Of a stretch of 64,000 nucleotides of DNA, positions 28,140-36,579 are shown in pieces. The stretch covers positions 186,001 through 250,000 of the forward strand of contig NZ_JASSUA010000004.1 in the NCBI RefSeq assembly GCF_030227115.1, read 5' to 3'. The first letter of the stretch is position 1. Each line of letters begins with the position of its first letter. The position numbers were made by a program, and so were the translations under genes. Source of the DNA: Marinobacter sp. SS13-12 (GTDB lineage Bacteria > Pseudomonadota > Gammaproteobacteria > Pseudomonadales > Oleiphilaceae). The notes under the pieces were generated by a model. The model was not told the DNA's origin, did no database searches, and saw only the letters and a list, made by a program, of their open reading frames with translations.

Positions 28140-28364
28140 TCACGAGCCTGTTTGTCCAGTGCACATCATGAAAAGCCAACGCACCGTCCCAGAAACCAGA
28201 AGAACAATGATGGTTGTGTAACACGCCAGCCAACCCGTCAAAATCCAGCCAATGGGAGAAGTGAAGTCCACGGACCCGATATGGCCGTTGAGGGCCAACA
28301 GTCCAACAACTACAAAACAAGCCGTATACACGGCGGTGCTGACTTTTCCAAGGGTCCAATTCAT
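28140..28364 (-). CDS. 74-residue membrane protein with two spans
   Basis: Small protein with two hydrophobic segments (AVYTACFVVVGLLAL at about 11-25 and GWILTGWLACYTTIIVLLV at about 39-57) and a short Cys-containing tail. AGAGGAGAG lies just upstream of the start. Not recognised. It lies on the same strand as both 31-residue membrane genes and may be transcribed with the nearer one. Confidence 0.6.
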   Translation of the reverse strand: MNWTLGKVSTAVYTACFVVVGLLALNGHIGSVDFTSPIGWILTGWLACYTTIIVLLVSGTVRWLFMMCTGQTGS

Positions 28365-28552
28365 AAGCTCTCTCCTCTGTGCTTACATCCACTGTAATAG
28401 ACCTTTTGAAAATGCAACGCGAGATCCAGCTATCTTTATCCGGCCCCGACAAAACGTGCGGCTGCCCCGCTAGCGATGTCGCTGAGCCAACATGCCGTAA
28501 ACGACGCGAAGTAGTACAATTTCGTTAAAACCGATTTGCAGGAATCGCCGAT

Positions 28553-28762
28553 ATGCCGGTAATCCAAATAATTTTCAGTGAGCGGGAAACCATGCCGGAT
28601 TTGTTGGAACGCCGCGCCGCTGAACTGGACATCACCGTCGAACAGTTGATTCGTCGATTCATCTGTAAGGGTATGGAAGATTACGAAACGACAGACGGCC
28701 CAGCGGAGCCTGGAGAGACACTCGAGGACTTTTTGATCAAAAACGGCGTATTAAAAAAGTGA
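28553..28762 (+). CDS. Ribbon-helix-helix-like small protein
   Basis: Protein of 69 residues. A beta-strand-like start (MPVIQIIFSE) is followed by two helices (TMPDLLERRAAELDITVEQLIRRFI), the pattern of ribbon-helix-helix repressors/antitoxins, and an acidic tail (ETTDGPAEPGETLEDFL) as found in toxin-neutralising regions. No adjacent toxin gene is visible: the next 117 bases hold none. Possibly an orphan antitoxin. Confidence 0.55.
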   Translation: MPVIQIIFSERETMPDLLERRAAELDITVEQLIRRFICKGMEDYETTDGPAEPGETLEDFLIKNGVLKK

Positions 28763-28879
28763 CAGACCTAGTGAAACTATCGTTTCCAAGTTCGGACGAG
28801 GAAGCCGTATCCGTCGCCATAAACGCAACATCGGGCATCGTCGCCTGCTGATATGGGTTCAATCAGACCGAGAACAACT

Positions 28880-29287
28880 TCATTCTGAATTTTGCTTTGC
28901 TTCGAAGTAACGTCTCGTCTGGGCCAGTTGTTTCATTGACCCACTGGCCATGAAATCAAGGGCGGACGATCCAGCAAATGGCAGATCGCTGGTGGCGAGG
29001 CGAATTCTTCGGTTGGCGCGCTCAGCATTCGGGTACATCTTTCTCAGGGATTTATAGATGCCCAGGATATAGCTCACTCTTTCTAGCAAGTCATGAGAAG
29101 GTTTCGAATACGGCAGCGTCTGATACTCAGCGAAAGTGGCGTCCGAAACTCCACCGAGCATTTGAATCATCTCTTCTTGAGAGCACCCCCACTCGCGACA
29201 GATACCAAAGAAGCCCTTGAGCGCAACATGGCCTATCAAACCCTCTTGGTCATTTGGCGTTGATTCATATTCATGTGGACCGATCAT
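28880..29287 (-). CDS. Xre/MbcA/ParS-type antitoxin (DUF2384-like), orphan
   Basis: Protein of 135 residues. An Xre-like helical region (FGICREWGCSQEEMIQMLGGVSD) is followed by the toxin-binding region of the Xre/MbcA/ParS family (YILGIYKSLRKMYPNAERAN, then LDFMASGSMKQLAQTRRYFEA). Such proteins usually neutralise RES-domain ADP-ribosylating toxins encoded just downstream. Here the downstream side (below 28880) has only 117 bases before the opposite-strand ribbon-helix-helix gene, so the toxin is missing. Confidence 0.75.
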   Translation of the reverse strand: MIGPHEYESTPNDQEGLIGHVALKGFFGICREWGCSQEEMIQMLGGVSDATFAEYQTLPYSKPSHDLLERVSYILGIYKSLRKMYPNAERANRRIRLATSDLPFAGSSALDFMASGSMKQLAQTRRYFEAKQNSE

Positions 29288-29480
29288 AACTATCTGCTCC
29301 GACTGTGAGCTTAACTGCCAACCAGGGAGCCCTTTTGATCCCTAGACTTGATAATTCTATCGCTTTCGGCTGACAACGAAAATGCCCTCCGGCACTAGGG
29401 TTCGCGTCTCGCTTCTGGGGGGGGCTCAACGGCAAACTTCTACTTATCTCCAACTTCGACTTCTACACAGCCTCAATGCC

Positions 29481-29522
29481 GGGCTAAGCCGGTTGGAGCG
29501 CCAGCGAAAACCGGCTTAGCCC
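29481..29522. terminator. Perfect 14-pair hairpin after the phytochrome gene
   Basis: GGGCTAAGCCGGTT (29481-29494) and AACCGGCTTAGCCC (29509-29522) form a perfect stem with a 14-base loop, nine bases after the phytochrome stop. No T-run follows on the minus strand, so it may stabilise the 3' end or act with Rho. The rest of 29288-29480 shows no gene and has a run of eight G near 29417. Confidence 0.65.
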
Positions 29523-29530
29523 GTGGTTAA

Positions 29531-31645
29531 CTAATTCTCGTTCTTGGGCGGCATGCCGGATTTTTCCAACTCCGTAATCACTCGATTGCGGCCACACTTT
29601 TTCGCCTGATACATAGCGCTGTCGGCGCGAACCAATAAGGTTTTAAGGCTATCTCCCTTCCTCCACTCTGTAACTCCCAGGCTTACCGTCACCGGGTCTC
29701 GCAAACCAAAATCCGTTGCCGCCACCTGAGCCCGTAGTCTCTCGGCAAATTCTGTGGCACCTGTTAGTTCCGTGTTGGGCACCAGTACCAGAAACTCCTC
29801 ACCGCCCCAACGGCCCAGCTGATCACCCTCCCGTAAGCAGGATTCCAGGCTGTTAACCAGGGTTTTCAGAACCCGATCTCCTTCATCGTGTCCGTACGTA
29901 TCATTTACTTCCTTGAAGTGGTCGATATCAAACAGCACCAGAGAAAACGAATGGCCATAACGTTCGGCATTGGCCAGAAATACCTGCACCAGATGCTCGA
30001 TTCGATAGCGGTTCATTGCGCCGGTCAGGGAATCGGTGGTTGCCAGCTCGTGCAAATGGTCATTCGCGCGAGCAAGCGCCTCCCGCTCGGACTGCAAGCG
30101 TTCGTTCAAATCAGTCACTTCGTGAGACGAAACCAATACTGCCAGATCGTCACCCAGGTCCCTGGCTGACACCAACTCCTGTGGCAGCCAGGCCAGGCTT
30201 TTTCCACGCACCTCTTCCCGCCATACGGCAAAGGATTGTCGCGGCGTAAGTCTCAATTGGTCATCCTGCCGCTCGAGTATTTTTTTCGGCTCCCCCGCCC
30301 AGTCGACCGTTTCGACCTGTTCCCGGCGAAAGAAAAACAGCCAGCCTCGGGTAGTGACATCTATCACCAAGGGCATGGCCAACAGCCCACAACAGCCACA
30401 ATCAAGCTCGTCGACTGCGGGATACCCCGCTTCCGCCAGACTGATGGTGGACCACGGGTTGAGCTCACGCCACTGTTCCGCAAGCCAGGCCGCCAAATCA
30501 AACAGTTGGGATTTTACCGGGGTACAACCATGCCGAGACGTGTGATCGCGGTAAACCAAAGCCACTCCGCTGGCCCGAAACAATCGCAGCCACTCCGCGG
30601 CATATTCGGCAAGGATCTGCTCTGGCCCCTGCTCCAGCACTTCACGCGCCAGTACTATCCGGTTTTGGCGGACCTGATTCCGAAAGCGGGCCTCAGCCTC
30701 CGCTTGCAGCAAAAACAGGCGCTGGGCGGCCACCCGTACCAGGATCGCCACGCTGTCGCGCCCTGAGGGCGTTAACACTTCCGCATCCCGCTTGTGACAG
30801 GTCAAAAGGCCCCAGAGCCCAGTGCTCGAGTAAATAGCCACGGACATTGAAGTGGCGACTCCCATGTTCTGCATATACTGGCGATGTACTGGGGACACAG
30901 CACGCAGAGCTCCCAGGCTCAGGTCTACGGATGTTTCAAGAGAAGGCACCAGGGGCACCGGGTCCTGATAGGTATTGGCTATAAAACGGAGCTGGTTTAC
31001 CCCGTAGAGTGCCCGCACCTGTGGGGGAATATCACTGGCGGGGAAGTGATGATTCAGCATGGACGATAATCGTTCGTTATGACTTTCCGCCACCACCCGA
31101 CCATTCCAGTGTTCATCAAATCGAAAGACGAGCGTGCGGTCATGACCGGTAATCGACCTGACCGCCGCTACCAATTCATCCAGCACGGCGGCTTCAGTAT
31201 CGGTATTGACCAACTTTTTCAGATGTTCATTGACCAGCGATAGCCAGCGATAACGGGTACCCGGCTCAACGGGTTCCAACTCCACCACCACGGAATCGCC
31301 GGAGCGAAAGGCAGCAACATGAAGCCTTTGGGCATTACCCTGTACCTCCCGGCTAACAACCAGCCCTGGCGGCAACTGGTCACTGTCAGCAAGCCCTTCA
31401 CGCAAACGGCGATGTACTTTCTTGCCCAGCAGCATCTGAGGCGACACCGACAGGCTCTCGTGGACAGAAACGCCCAGGAAAGCCTCAATATTGGCGCTCA
31501 CCTGTTGAACACAGGTGAGCTCCCGGTCAAGGCGAATCAGAATGCCAAACGGCTGAATGGCCCCGGGAATTCGGACCGGCTCACTGTCACAGATGGCGAG
31601 AGCTGCTTCTATTTCCGCCTCTGAATAAAGGGCGTTATCTCCCAT
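29531..31645 (-). CDS. bphP: Bacteriophytochrome with GGDEF diguanylate cyclase output
   Basis: Red/far-red photoreceptor of about 704 residues. The N-terminal PAS region has the biliverdin-binding Cys19 in ICDSEPVRIPGAIQPFG. The GAF domain follows (about 140-320, with the chromophore-pocket HFPASDIPPQVRALY), then a PHY domain (about 330-515), a coiled linker (NERLQSEREALARANDHLHE) and a GGDEF domain (about 540-700) with an intact RWGGEEF active site. It lacks a histidine kinase, so light is converted directly into cyclic di-GMP synthesis. The ATG at 31645 overlaps the end of the haem oxygenase gene by 11 bases, so chromophore supply and receptor are co-expressed. A TTG 24 bases upstream is an alternative start. 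Confidence 0.92.
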   Translation of the reverse strand: MGDNALYSEAEIEAALAICDSEPVRIPGAIQPFGILIRLDRELTCVQQVSANIEAFLGVSVHESLSVSPQMLLGKKVHRRLREGLADSDQLPPGLVVSREVQGNAQRLHVAAFRSGDSVVVELEPVEPGTRYRWLSLVNEHLKKLVNTDTEAAVLDELVAAVRSITGHDRTLVFRFDEHWNGRVVAESHNERLSSMLNHHFPASDIPPQVRALYGVNQLRFIANTYQDPVPLVPSLETSVDLSLGALRAVSPVHRQYMQNMGVATSMSVAIYSSTGLWGLLTCHKRDAEVLTPSGRDSVAILVRVAAQRLFLLQAEAEARFRNQVRQNRIVLAREVLEQGPEQILAEYAAEWLRLFRASGVALVYRDHTSRHGCTPVKSQLFDLAAWLAEQWRELNPWSTISLAEAGYPAVDELDCGCCGLLAMPLVIDVTTRGWLFFFRREQVETVDWAGEPKKILERQDDQLRLTPRQSFAVWREEVRGKSLAWLPQELVSARDLGDDLAVLVSSHEVTDLNERLQSEREALARANDHLHELATTDSLTGAMNRYRIEHLVQVFLANAERYGHSFSLVLFDIDHFKEVNDTYGHDEGDRVLKTLVNSLESCLREGDQLGRWGGEEFLVLVPNTELTGATEFAERLRAQVAATDFGLRDPVTVSLGVTEWRKGDSLKTLLVRADSAMYQAKKCGRNRVITELEKSGMPPKNEN

Positions 31646-32249
31646 GGGCAAATAGCTGCCACTGGTCAAGGTGGGTATGAAGAGTAGAAAACGTCATATT
31701 AGCCCCCTCAATAATGCTTCTGGTGTCATCCTGATAGTGTCGCTCCAAATCTGTACTCAACCAACTGCGAAAAGCGGCCCAGGAGTTGTTCCATTGATGA
31801 ATGTTAAAAAAGCTTGCGCCCGAATTCTCATCTAGACCCAGTGTCTGAGCCAGATGTTTGGCAATAAACCGGCCGCCTTGGGTAGACCCCTCAATCACAT
31901 AGAGTACCCCGATCAGATAAGCCCCACTGCCTTCCAGCCGAAGTTCTATCGGAGGATGGATCAAGCCGGGGGATGCACAACCCAGCACCCGGCAGTCATT
32001 GGCCAGTAGCGCCACGCGAGGCAGATACCGATAATCAGGATCTGGATGTCGCTCAAGCAGGGCCGCTGTCGCGGGGATCAGCTTCGATTCCAGTGTTTGG
32101 TAAAACGCCAACATGGACTGCAGCAGCTGGCCGTACTCTATCTCCGTCAGCCGACTGGAGAGCACTCGCTTCAATAATGGCTGAGCTTCCAAAGCCAAAT
32201 GGGCCGGCCGGGTTTGCTCACGCAGTTGTTCCAATACTGGTTGACTCAT
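31635..32249 (-). CDS. bphO: Biliverdin-producing haem oxygenase
   Basis: Haem oxygenase of 204 residues, cleaving haem to biliverdin, CO and iron, and so supplying the phytochrome chromophore. The proximal haem His17 is in TRPAHLALEAQP, and the distal-helix region reads YVIEGSTQGGRFIAKHL. The length is that of the BphO group. It is the promoter-proximal gene of the bphO-bphP pair. Iron recycling is a secondary possibility, but the overlap with bphP points to photoreception. Confidence 0.92.
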   Translation of the reverse strand: MSQPVLEQLREQTRPAHLALEAQPLLKRVLSSRLTEIEYGQLLQSMLAFYQTLESKLIPATAALLERHPDPDYRYLPRVALLANDCRVLGCASPGLIHPPIELRLEGSGAYLIGVLYVIEGSTQGGRFIAKHLAQTLGLDENSGASFFNIHQWNNSWAAFRSWLSTDLERHYQDDTRSIIEGANMTFSTLHTHLDQWQLFAHGR

Positions 32250-32751
32250 AGCGTCTCCGAGCCTAGGGAAAAGGGAGCGAGCAAAGAAGAAATAAAATGA
32301 CGGCTTCTGTAGATTCTACTGGTCGAAATGAAGTGGCGTCGGTGGGACAACTTGAAAGTGATGAGCAGCTTTGACCCGTCTGTCTATCCGGAGCAAGCTG
32401 CTAGTTTTGCGGCCTCCATGTAGCGCGCACTCAATCATTTTTGCTGCTGTAGACTATCACGAATCAAAAAATAGGTATCTTCGATCCACGTTACGGTGTG
32501 TCGCTCCTTTGTCATATCCGATTTTACGACCAGGGACTGGTTCTGCATGCGCAGCTTGAAGCATTTAAACTATGCTCACTCTGGTTACCTGACCAGTGGG
32601 ATTTTCCGACAAGACTACACAGCAATTTTTACCTTTGAGCACGGCCTCTGATTGGGGATTGTGCTGAGGGCACCATGGAAAGGGCACCCCTCTGCCATCT
32701 ACTGCTATGCTGTTAAGTCAGCGAATGGACAGTTGTCGTAAGGAGACTTAA
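32250..32751. other. Intergenic stretch without a visible gene
   Basis: About 500 bases between the divergent bphO and the solute-binding protein gene. Open frames here are short and without ribosome binding sites. It must hold the bphO promoter and that of the binding protein; I see no confident elements apart from TAAGGAG just before 32752. Confidence 0.5.
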
Positions 32752-33474
32752 ATGGCGCCTCGCTCCATTTTAGCTTTTTTATGTGTTTTATTAGCTGGGG
32801 GCAGCCTCGCAGAGGAGCGAACCATAACTCTAGTGGGTGACAAGTGGTGTCCATTTAACTGCAATGACCATCCGGACCATCGCGGTGTTCTGGTTGAGAA
32901 GGCGGCATCCGCCTTAGCAGAGGAAGGGTTCAAGTTAGAATATATTGAAATTCCCTGGAGCCGGGCAATTATCAGTGTCCGAGACGGTCAGTATGATGCG
33001 ATCGTTGGAACAGGGATTTCTGAAACGCCAGATTTTCACTTTCCACCTGAGCCTCTGGCTAATGCTCACCATAGTTTCTTTACTCTCCCCACTAGCGCCT
33101 GGGAGTACCAGGGGCTTGAATCCTTGAAGGACATACGTATTGGTGTGATCCAAGACTACTCTTATGGCGGGCTCTATGAGGATTACATTAAAGAAAATCA
33201 GGATAATGAATCCCGCGTGGTTATTCTTAGGGGTGATCGAGTTTTACCTCGGCTTGTAGAAATGCTGGGGCTGGGCCGTATCGATGTGCTCGTGGCAGAA
33301 GAAAGGGTTTTAAATTACCACTTCGCTTTGAGCGGTCAGGAAAACCCTTTGCGACATGCCGGACTTGCAAACGAGGAAGCCTTATACGTTGCGTTCTCGC
33401 CGGCATTAGATGATGGGGCTGAGTTTGCGGAAGCTTTGGGCCATGGCATGAAAAAGATAGAGAAGTCGCCTTGA
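32752..33474 (+). CDS. Periplasmic solute-binding protein (SBP_bac_3-like)
   Basis: Protein of 240 residues with a signal peptide (residues 1-20, ending GGSLAEE) and a two-lobe binding fold: ITLVGDKWCPFNCNDHPDHRG, then the IPWSRAIISVRDGQYDAIVG strand-helix and the DIRIGVIQDYSYGG second lobe. This matches polar amino acid-type binding proteins used as stand-alone sensors or transport components. No ABC permease lies nearby, so the partner is unknown. TAAGGAG precedes the ATG. Confidence 0.8.
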   Translation: MAPRSILAFLCVLLAGGSLAEERTITLVGDKWCPFNCNDHPDHRGVLVEKAASALAEEGFKLEYIEIPWSRAIISVRDGQYDAIVGTGISETPDFHFPPEPLANAHHSFFTLPTSAWEYQGLESLKDIRIGVIQDYSYGGLYEDYIKENQDNESRVVILRGDRVLPRLVEMLGLGRIDVLVAEERVLNYHFALSGQENPLRHAGLANEEALYVAFSPALDDGAEFAEALGHGMKKIEKSP

Positions 33475-33934
33475 GTTCATCAACGGATTTACTCGAATTC
33501 TGCGTCACTTCAATCTTGTGCACAACCCATCCTGAACACCATGCGCAACCTGTTGATGAGGGCGGCGTAGCAGTCGCAGGCAGCTGTCTCAAACCCGGAA
33601 TGATCGAGAATGCGGATCTTGCCCGATTGGCCAAGAGATCATTTGATGAAGGAACAGAGGTGTGAGCAACTTAGGCTCTATTTGCTAAGTTTGAAATACG
33701 GGGATTATTCCTAGCCGCTGCGATGAAAGCTGAATCATTAGCAGACATCAGGGGCAGCGGTTCAAAGAGATAAGATGTCCGGAAGGACCCTGGAAGCGCC
33801 AACCATGATGTTTAAATGCCCCACGCGGTGTAAACTTGTCAGCGTATGCAAATGCAGACTCACCAGTCCTCGCAGATTAATGCACCTTCTCAGACGATGC
33901 TCAAATGTATGGCTAAAATCATACGGGCCGGCGC

Positions 33935-34096
33935 TCCAACATCGCCACTAGCCAACTACCTATTGAGGAATGGCATGGGGTTATCGGCGACGCCACTCTG
34001 GACCGGCTCGTTCACAACGCTTCCAAGATCAATTTCCTGGGTGAATCCATGCGAAAACGACAAGCAAAGTTGACGGACACTGCGAGTTCGGAGTAA
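33935..34096 (+). pseudogene. Fragment of IS21-family istB (ATP-binding helper)
   Basis: Reading in the frame of 33953 gives SQLPIEEWHGVIGDATLDRLVHNA, continuing INFLGESMRKRQ to a stop at 34094-34096. This is the C-terminal part of IstB, the ATPase partner of IS21 transposase. The usual sequence between GDxTL and DRLVHNA appears shortened by about four residues, and everything upstream is gone, so it is a relic. Confidence 0.75.
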
Positions 34097-34191
34097 GAAG
34101 AGAAATCCCGCGTCGCTACGCTCCGATGCGTGGCAGGCTTCACGTGAAATGGGTGGCAACCTTCAGCGGTTTACACAATTGGTTAGCATAG

Positions 34192-34320
34192 TATCTGTTC
34201 GACAGCACTGAAATGGTCCAGTATTATGCCACCCGCTGCCTCTGGCACTACAATCACGAACGACCCAATATGGGACTCGAAGGCATTGCTCCTCAACAAA
34301 AAGTTGCCATGATGGTCTAA
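34192..34320 (+). pseudogene. Fragment of IS3-type transposase (integrase core 3' end)
   Basis: Reads YLFDSTEMVQYYATRC, then LWHYNHERPNMGLEGIAPQQ up to a stop at 34318-34320. The HYNHERPN motif belongs to the C-terminal end of IS3-family OrfB transposases. An in-frame stop at 34189 and the lack of the rest show it is a remnant. Confidence 0.8.
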
Positions 34321-34373
34321 TGTCTACTTTTGAGCCCCTCTAAAAATGGGGGGTACCAAGGACTGATAGCTGT

Positions 34374-34943
34374 ATGTCGATAGCACGCAGAATAAGTTCC
34401 CTGCTAAACAGAGACAGAATTCATCCACCCAACCCGACATATACGCAGGCTGCAGTTCTGATTGGTATAGTCCCGGGTCCATATGGCGAACAAGTGATTT
34501 TCAATCGAAGAGCCTCGAGCATGAACAATCACGCTAACGAGATCTGTTTACCCGGCGGTGTACTTGAATATATTGATCACGGCTCACACACTAACGCAGC
34601 TTTGCGAGAGGCCAATGAGGAAATCGGACTACCGAAGGAGAATGTTCAGGTTATGGGGGTACTTGAGAGCTGTACCACCAGTCAACACATAGAGGTAACG
34701 CCAATAGTCGCAATAGTCAGACCACCCACCGAATGGATTTTACAAACTCATGAGGTTGAAGAAGTCGTGGAGCTACCCCTGAGCACCTTCCTCGAAGCAA
34801 GAAACTACAGGCGTATTTCCAAGCCATACTTCGATAGAGAGGTTAATACTGTTTCGATCACATGTAACTCTTGCGAAATATGGGGGCTTACAGCGAAAAT
34901 CATGATGCAGCTACAGCAACTTGTAGATCAGGACTCAAATTAA
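34374..34943 (+). CDS. Nudix hydrolase (CoA pyrophosphatase-like)
   Basis: Nudix protein of 189 residues. The box reads LPGGVLEYIDHG, then AALREANEEIGL (about 60-87), with the REANEEIG metal-binding part intact. Before it lies FNRRASSMNNHANEICLPGG, similar to the NudL/CoA pyrophosphatase motif. Substrate uncertain: CoA derivatives or other nucleoside diphosphate compounds. Base composition is more AT-rich than the catabolic operons, and it stands alone, directly after IS fragments and convergent with the IclR gene. Confidence 0.8.
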   Translation: MSIARRISSLLNRDRIHPPNPTYTQAAVLIGIVPGPYGEQVIFNRRASSMNNHANEICLPGGVLEYIDHGSHTNAALREANEEIGLPKENVQVMGVLESCTTSQHIEVTPIVAIVRPPTEWILQTHEVEEVVELPLSTFLEARNYRRISKPYFDREVNTVSITCNSCEIWGLTAKIMMQLQQLVDQDSN

Positions 34944-34945
34944 GT

Positions 34946-35728
34946 CTATGATTCCCTGATATCTCGAGCAGCAAGTTCGTTTGCAATGGTTTCTGCATGA
35001 CTCCGCAGAATGCCTGCCACCTCTTTTATCTTTTCCTCGCCGAGTCTTGCAGAGGGGGCAGACATTGAAATAGCGGCTTGCAGGTGATATTCCTCACTGG
35101 TTGGCATGGGAATGGCAACTGCCACACAGCAGAGGCCACGCTCAAACTCTTCGTTGTCTACAGAGTAGCCCTGAGTCCGGATTTGATCCAATTCTTTCAG
35201 AAGCTGTTTAGGAGTCCCGATTGTAGAATCGGTATACTTCTTAAAGGTACAAGTCTTGGCGTACTGTTTGCAATAATCATCTGGCAATCTGGATAACAGA
35301 ACTTTGCCCACTCCTGTGCAATATGCTGGCAACCGTGCCCCCATTCGAGTCCTTATCGTAAGGCTCCGCGCACCCTCACCTTTTGCCACGTAACAGACTT
35401 CGTCATTGTCCAGAATTGCAGCGTGGATAGTCTCGCCGAACTGATCCGCCAGCTCATCTACGTGGGGTTGGACGATGCTGTTCATCGCATCAATCACCGA
35501 CACACGCCCCCCAAGAGTAAACAGTAGAAGCCCCAGCTCAAAGTGGCCGTCTGGCATTTTAACCACAGCGCCTACCTGCTGCAGCGTGGTCAAAAATCTG
35601 TGGGCAGTAGCAATATTGATATCCAGTTTTCTCGCAACCTGAGAGAGCGTGAGCTTCTCGCCAGCGTAAGAAAAAGCATTCAAAATCTGGAAAGCTTTTA
35701 TAACCGAGTTATTTACTGGTGTTGCCAT
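34946..35728 (-). CDS. IclR-family transcriptional regulator
   Basis: Regulator of 260 residues. The N-terminal winged helix-turn-helix reads LTLSQVARKLDINIATAHRFLTTL (about 27-50). The C-terminal ligand-binding domain (about 80-255) contains the GVGKVLLS segment and the small-molecule pocket typical of the family. IclR proteins generally control catabolism of organic acids or aromatic compounds, and this is the only dedicated regulator next to the catabolic region at 36580-50279, so it is the best candidate to control it. The ends of this gene and the Nudix gene are three bases apart. Confidence 0.9.
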   Translation of the reverse strand: MATPVNNSVIKAFQILNAFSYAGEKLTLSQVARKLDINIATAHRFLTTLQQVGAVVKMPDGHFELGLLLFTLGGRVSVIDAMNSIVQPHVDELADQFGETIHAAILDNDEVCYVAKGEGARSLTIRTRMGARLPAYCTGVGKVLLSRLPDDYCKQYAKTCTFKKYTDSTIGTPKQLLKELDQIRTQGYSVDNEEFERGLCCVAVAIPMPTSEEYHLQAAISMSAPSARLGEEKIKEVAGILRSHAETIANELAARDIRES

Positions 35729-35847
35729 TTAAATACTCTCTTCCCTATATAGCTCTCTAGCCGGAAGGTCCCATGATGCCCCTGAAAGAGCTTCTGCTTC
35801 TGTCTAAAAAGAACCAGAACCCATGCTGGAACGAAAGGCGTCGAAGA

Positions 35848-36561
35848 CTAAACTAATTCCAAAAGAGAATCAATTGAACGATCCGCGTAGAGCTCGCACA
35901 TGGCGACATTTGATCGGTAACCATATCGGACGTAGACGGATGTCACCCCAGCATTTTTTGCCGCCATTATATCCGAAAAAGAATCCCCTACCATCATGCT
36001 CGATTTCGGCTCCCCACCCAACTCGCTCAGAGCGTACACCAGCATACCCGATTCAGGTTTATAACTACCAAACTGATCAGCGCAAACAACAACTTGAACC
36101 AGATCATCCAATCGGAATCTGGAAATTATCGAGCCCGTGAACTCAACCGGCCGGTTAGTGACAACACCAACTCGAAAATTCTGGTCCGTGAGTGTCGCCA
36201 GAATAGTACGTGCATCCGGGTATAAAGAGGCGTACCTTCCATTGGTTTCCCTGTAAAACGATAAAAACAAGTTGTAAGCGTTTAGAAAGTCCTCTTGTGA
36301 AACAATTCTATGGTGGAAACTCACGTACCTGTTGAATGCTCTCTTCAGAAGCGTTTGGGTTCCCAACCCTACCCAGCTTCTAACGTACTCTTCCTCAACA
36401 ACGGGTAAACAATAATGAGCCATGACCTGATTTATACTGGAGCAAATATCAGGAGCACTGTCCACCAGAGTACCGTCGAGATCAAAGAGTGCAACACGGC
36501 AATAGTCGCGATTACCCGAGACAATGCCAGCCAAGGGGGTCTTTCCAGCCATACTAATCAA
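35848..36561 (-). CDS. HAD-superfamily phosphatase (phosphoglycolate phosphatase-like)
   Basis: Hydrolase of 237 residues with the four HAD motifs: LFDLDGTLVDS (nucleophile Asp near 26), VVTNRP (motif II), KPES (Lys, motif III) and VGDSFSDIMAAKNAG (motif IV). A helical cap lies between motifs I and II, as in Gph. The ATG at 36561 or the one three codons later could be used. It starts 18 bases after the MFS gene stop and is probably co-transcribed. Substrate unknown. Confidence 0.85.
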   Translation of the reverse strand: MISMAGKTPLAGIVSGNRDYCRVALFDLDGTLVDSAPDICSSINQVMAHYCLPVVEEEYVRSWVGLGTQTLLKRAFNRYVSFHHRIVSQEDFLNAYNLFLSFYRETNGRYASLYPDARTILATLTDQNFRVGVVTNRPVEFTGSIISRFRLDDLVQVVVCADQFGSYKPESGMLVYALSELGGEPKSSMMVGDSFSDIMAAKNAGVTSVYVRYGYRSNVAMCELYADRSIDSLLELV

Positions 36562-36579
36562 ACCTCAAGCAATCGATCA

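Larger units (their letters stand above)
33475..34373. other. Region of decayed insertion sequences
   Basis: About 900 bases without an intact gene. It contains the 3' fragments of an IS21 istB gene (33935-34096) and an IS3-type transposase gene (34192-34320), listed separately. The first 200 bases include a 64-codon frame starting with TTG that has no recognisable family and no ribosome binding site. Confidence 0.65.

Noticed and set aside
33471..33665. 64-codon frame after the solute-binding protein
   Set aside because: Starts with TTG inside the previous gene's end, has no ribosome binding site and no recognisable family; lies in the IS-remnant stretch.
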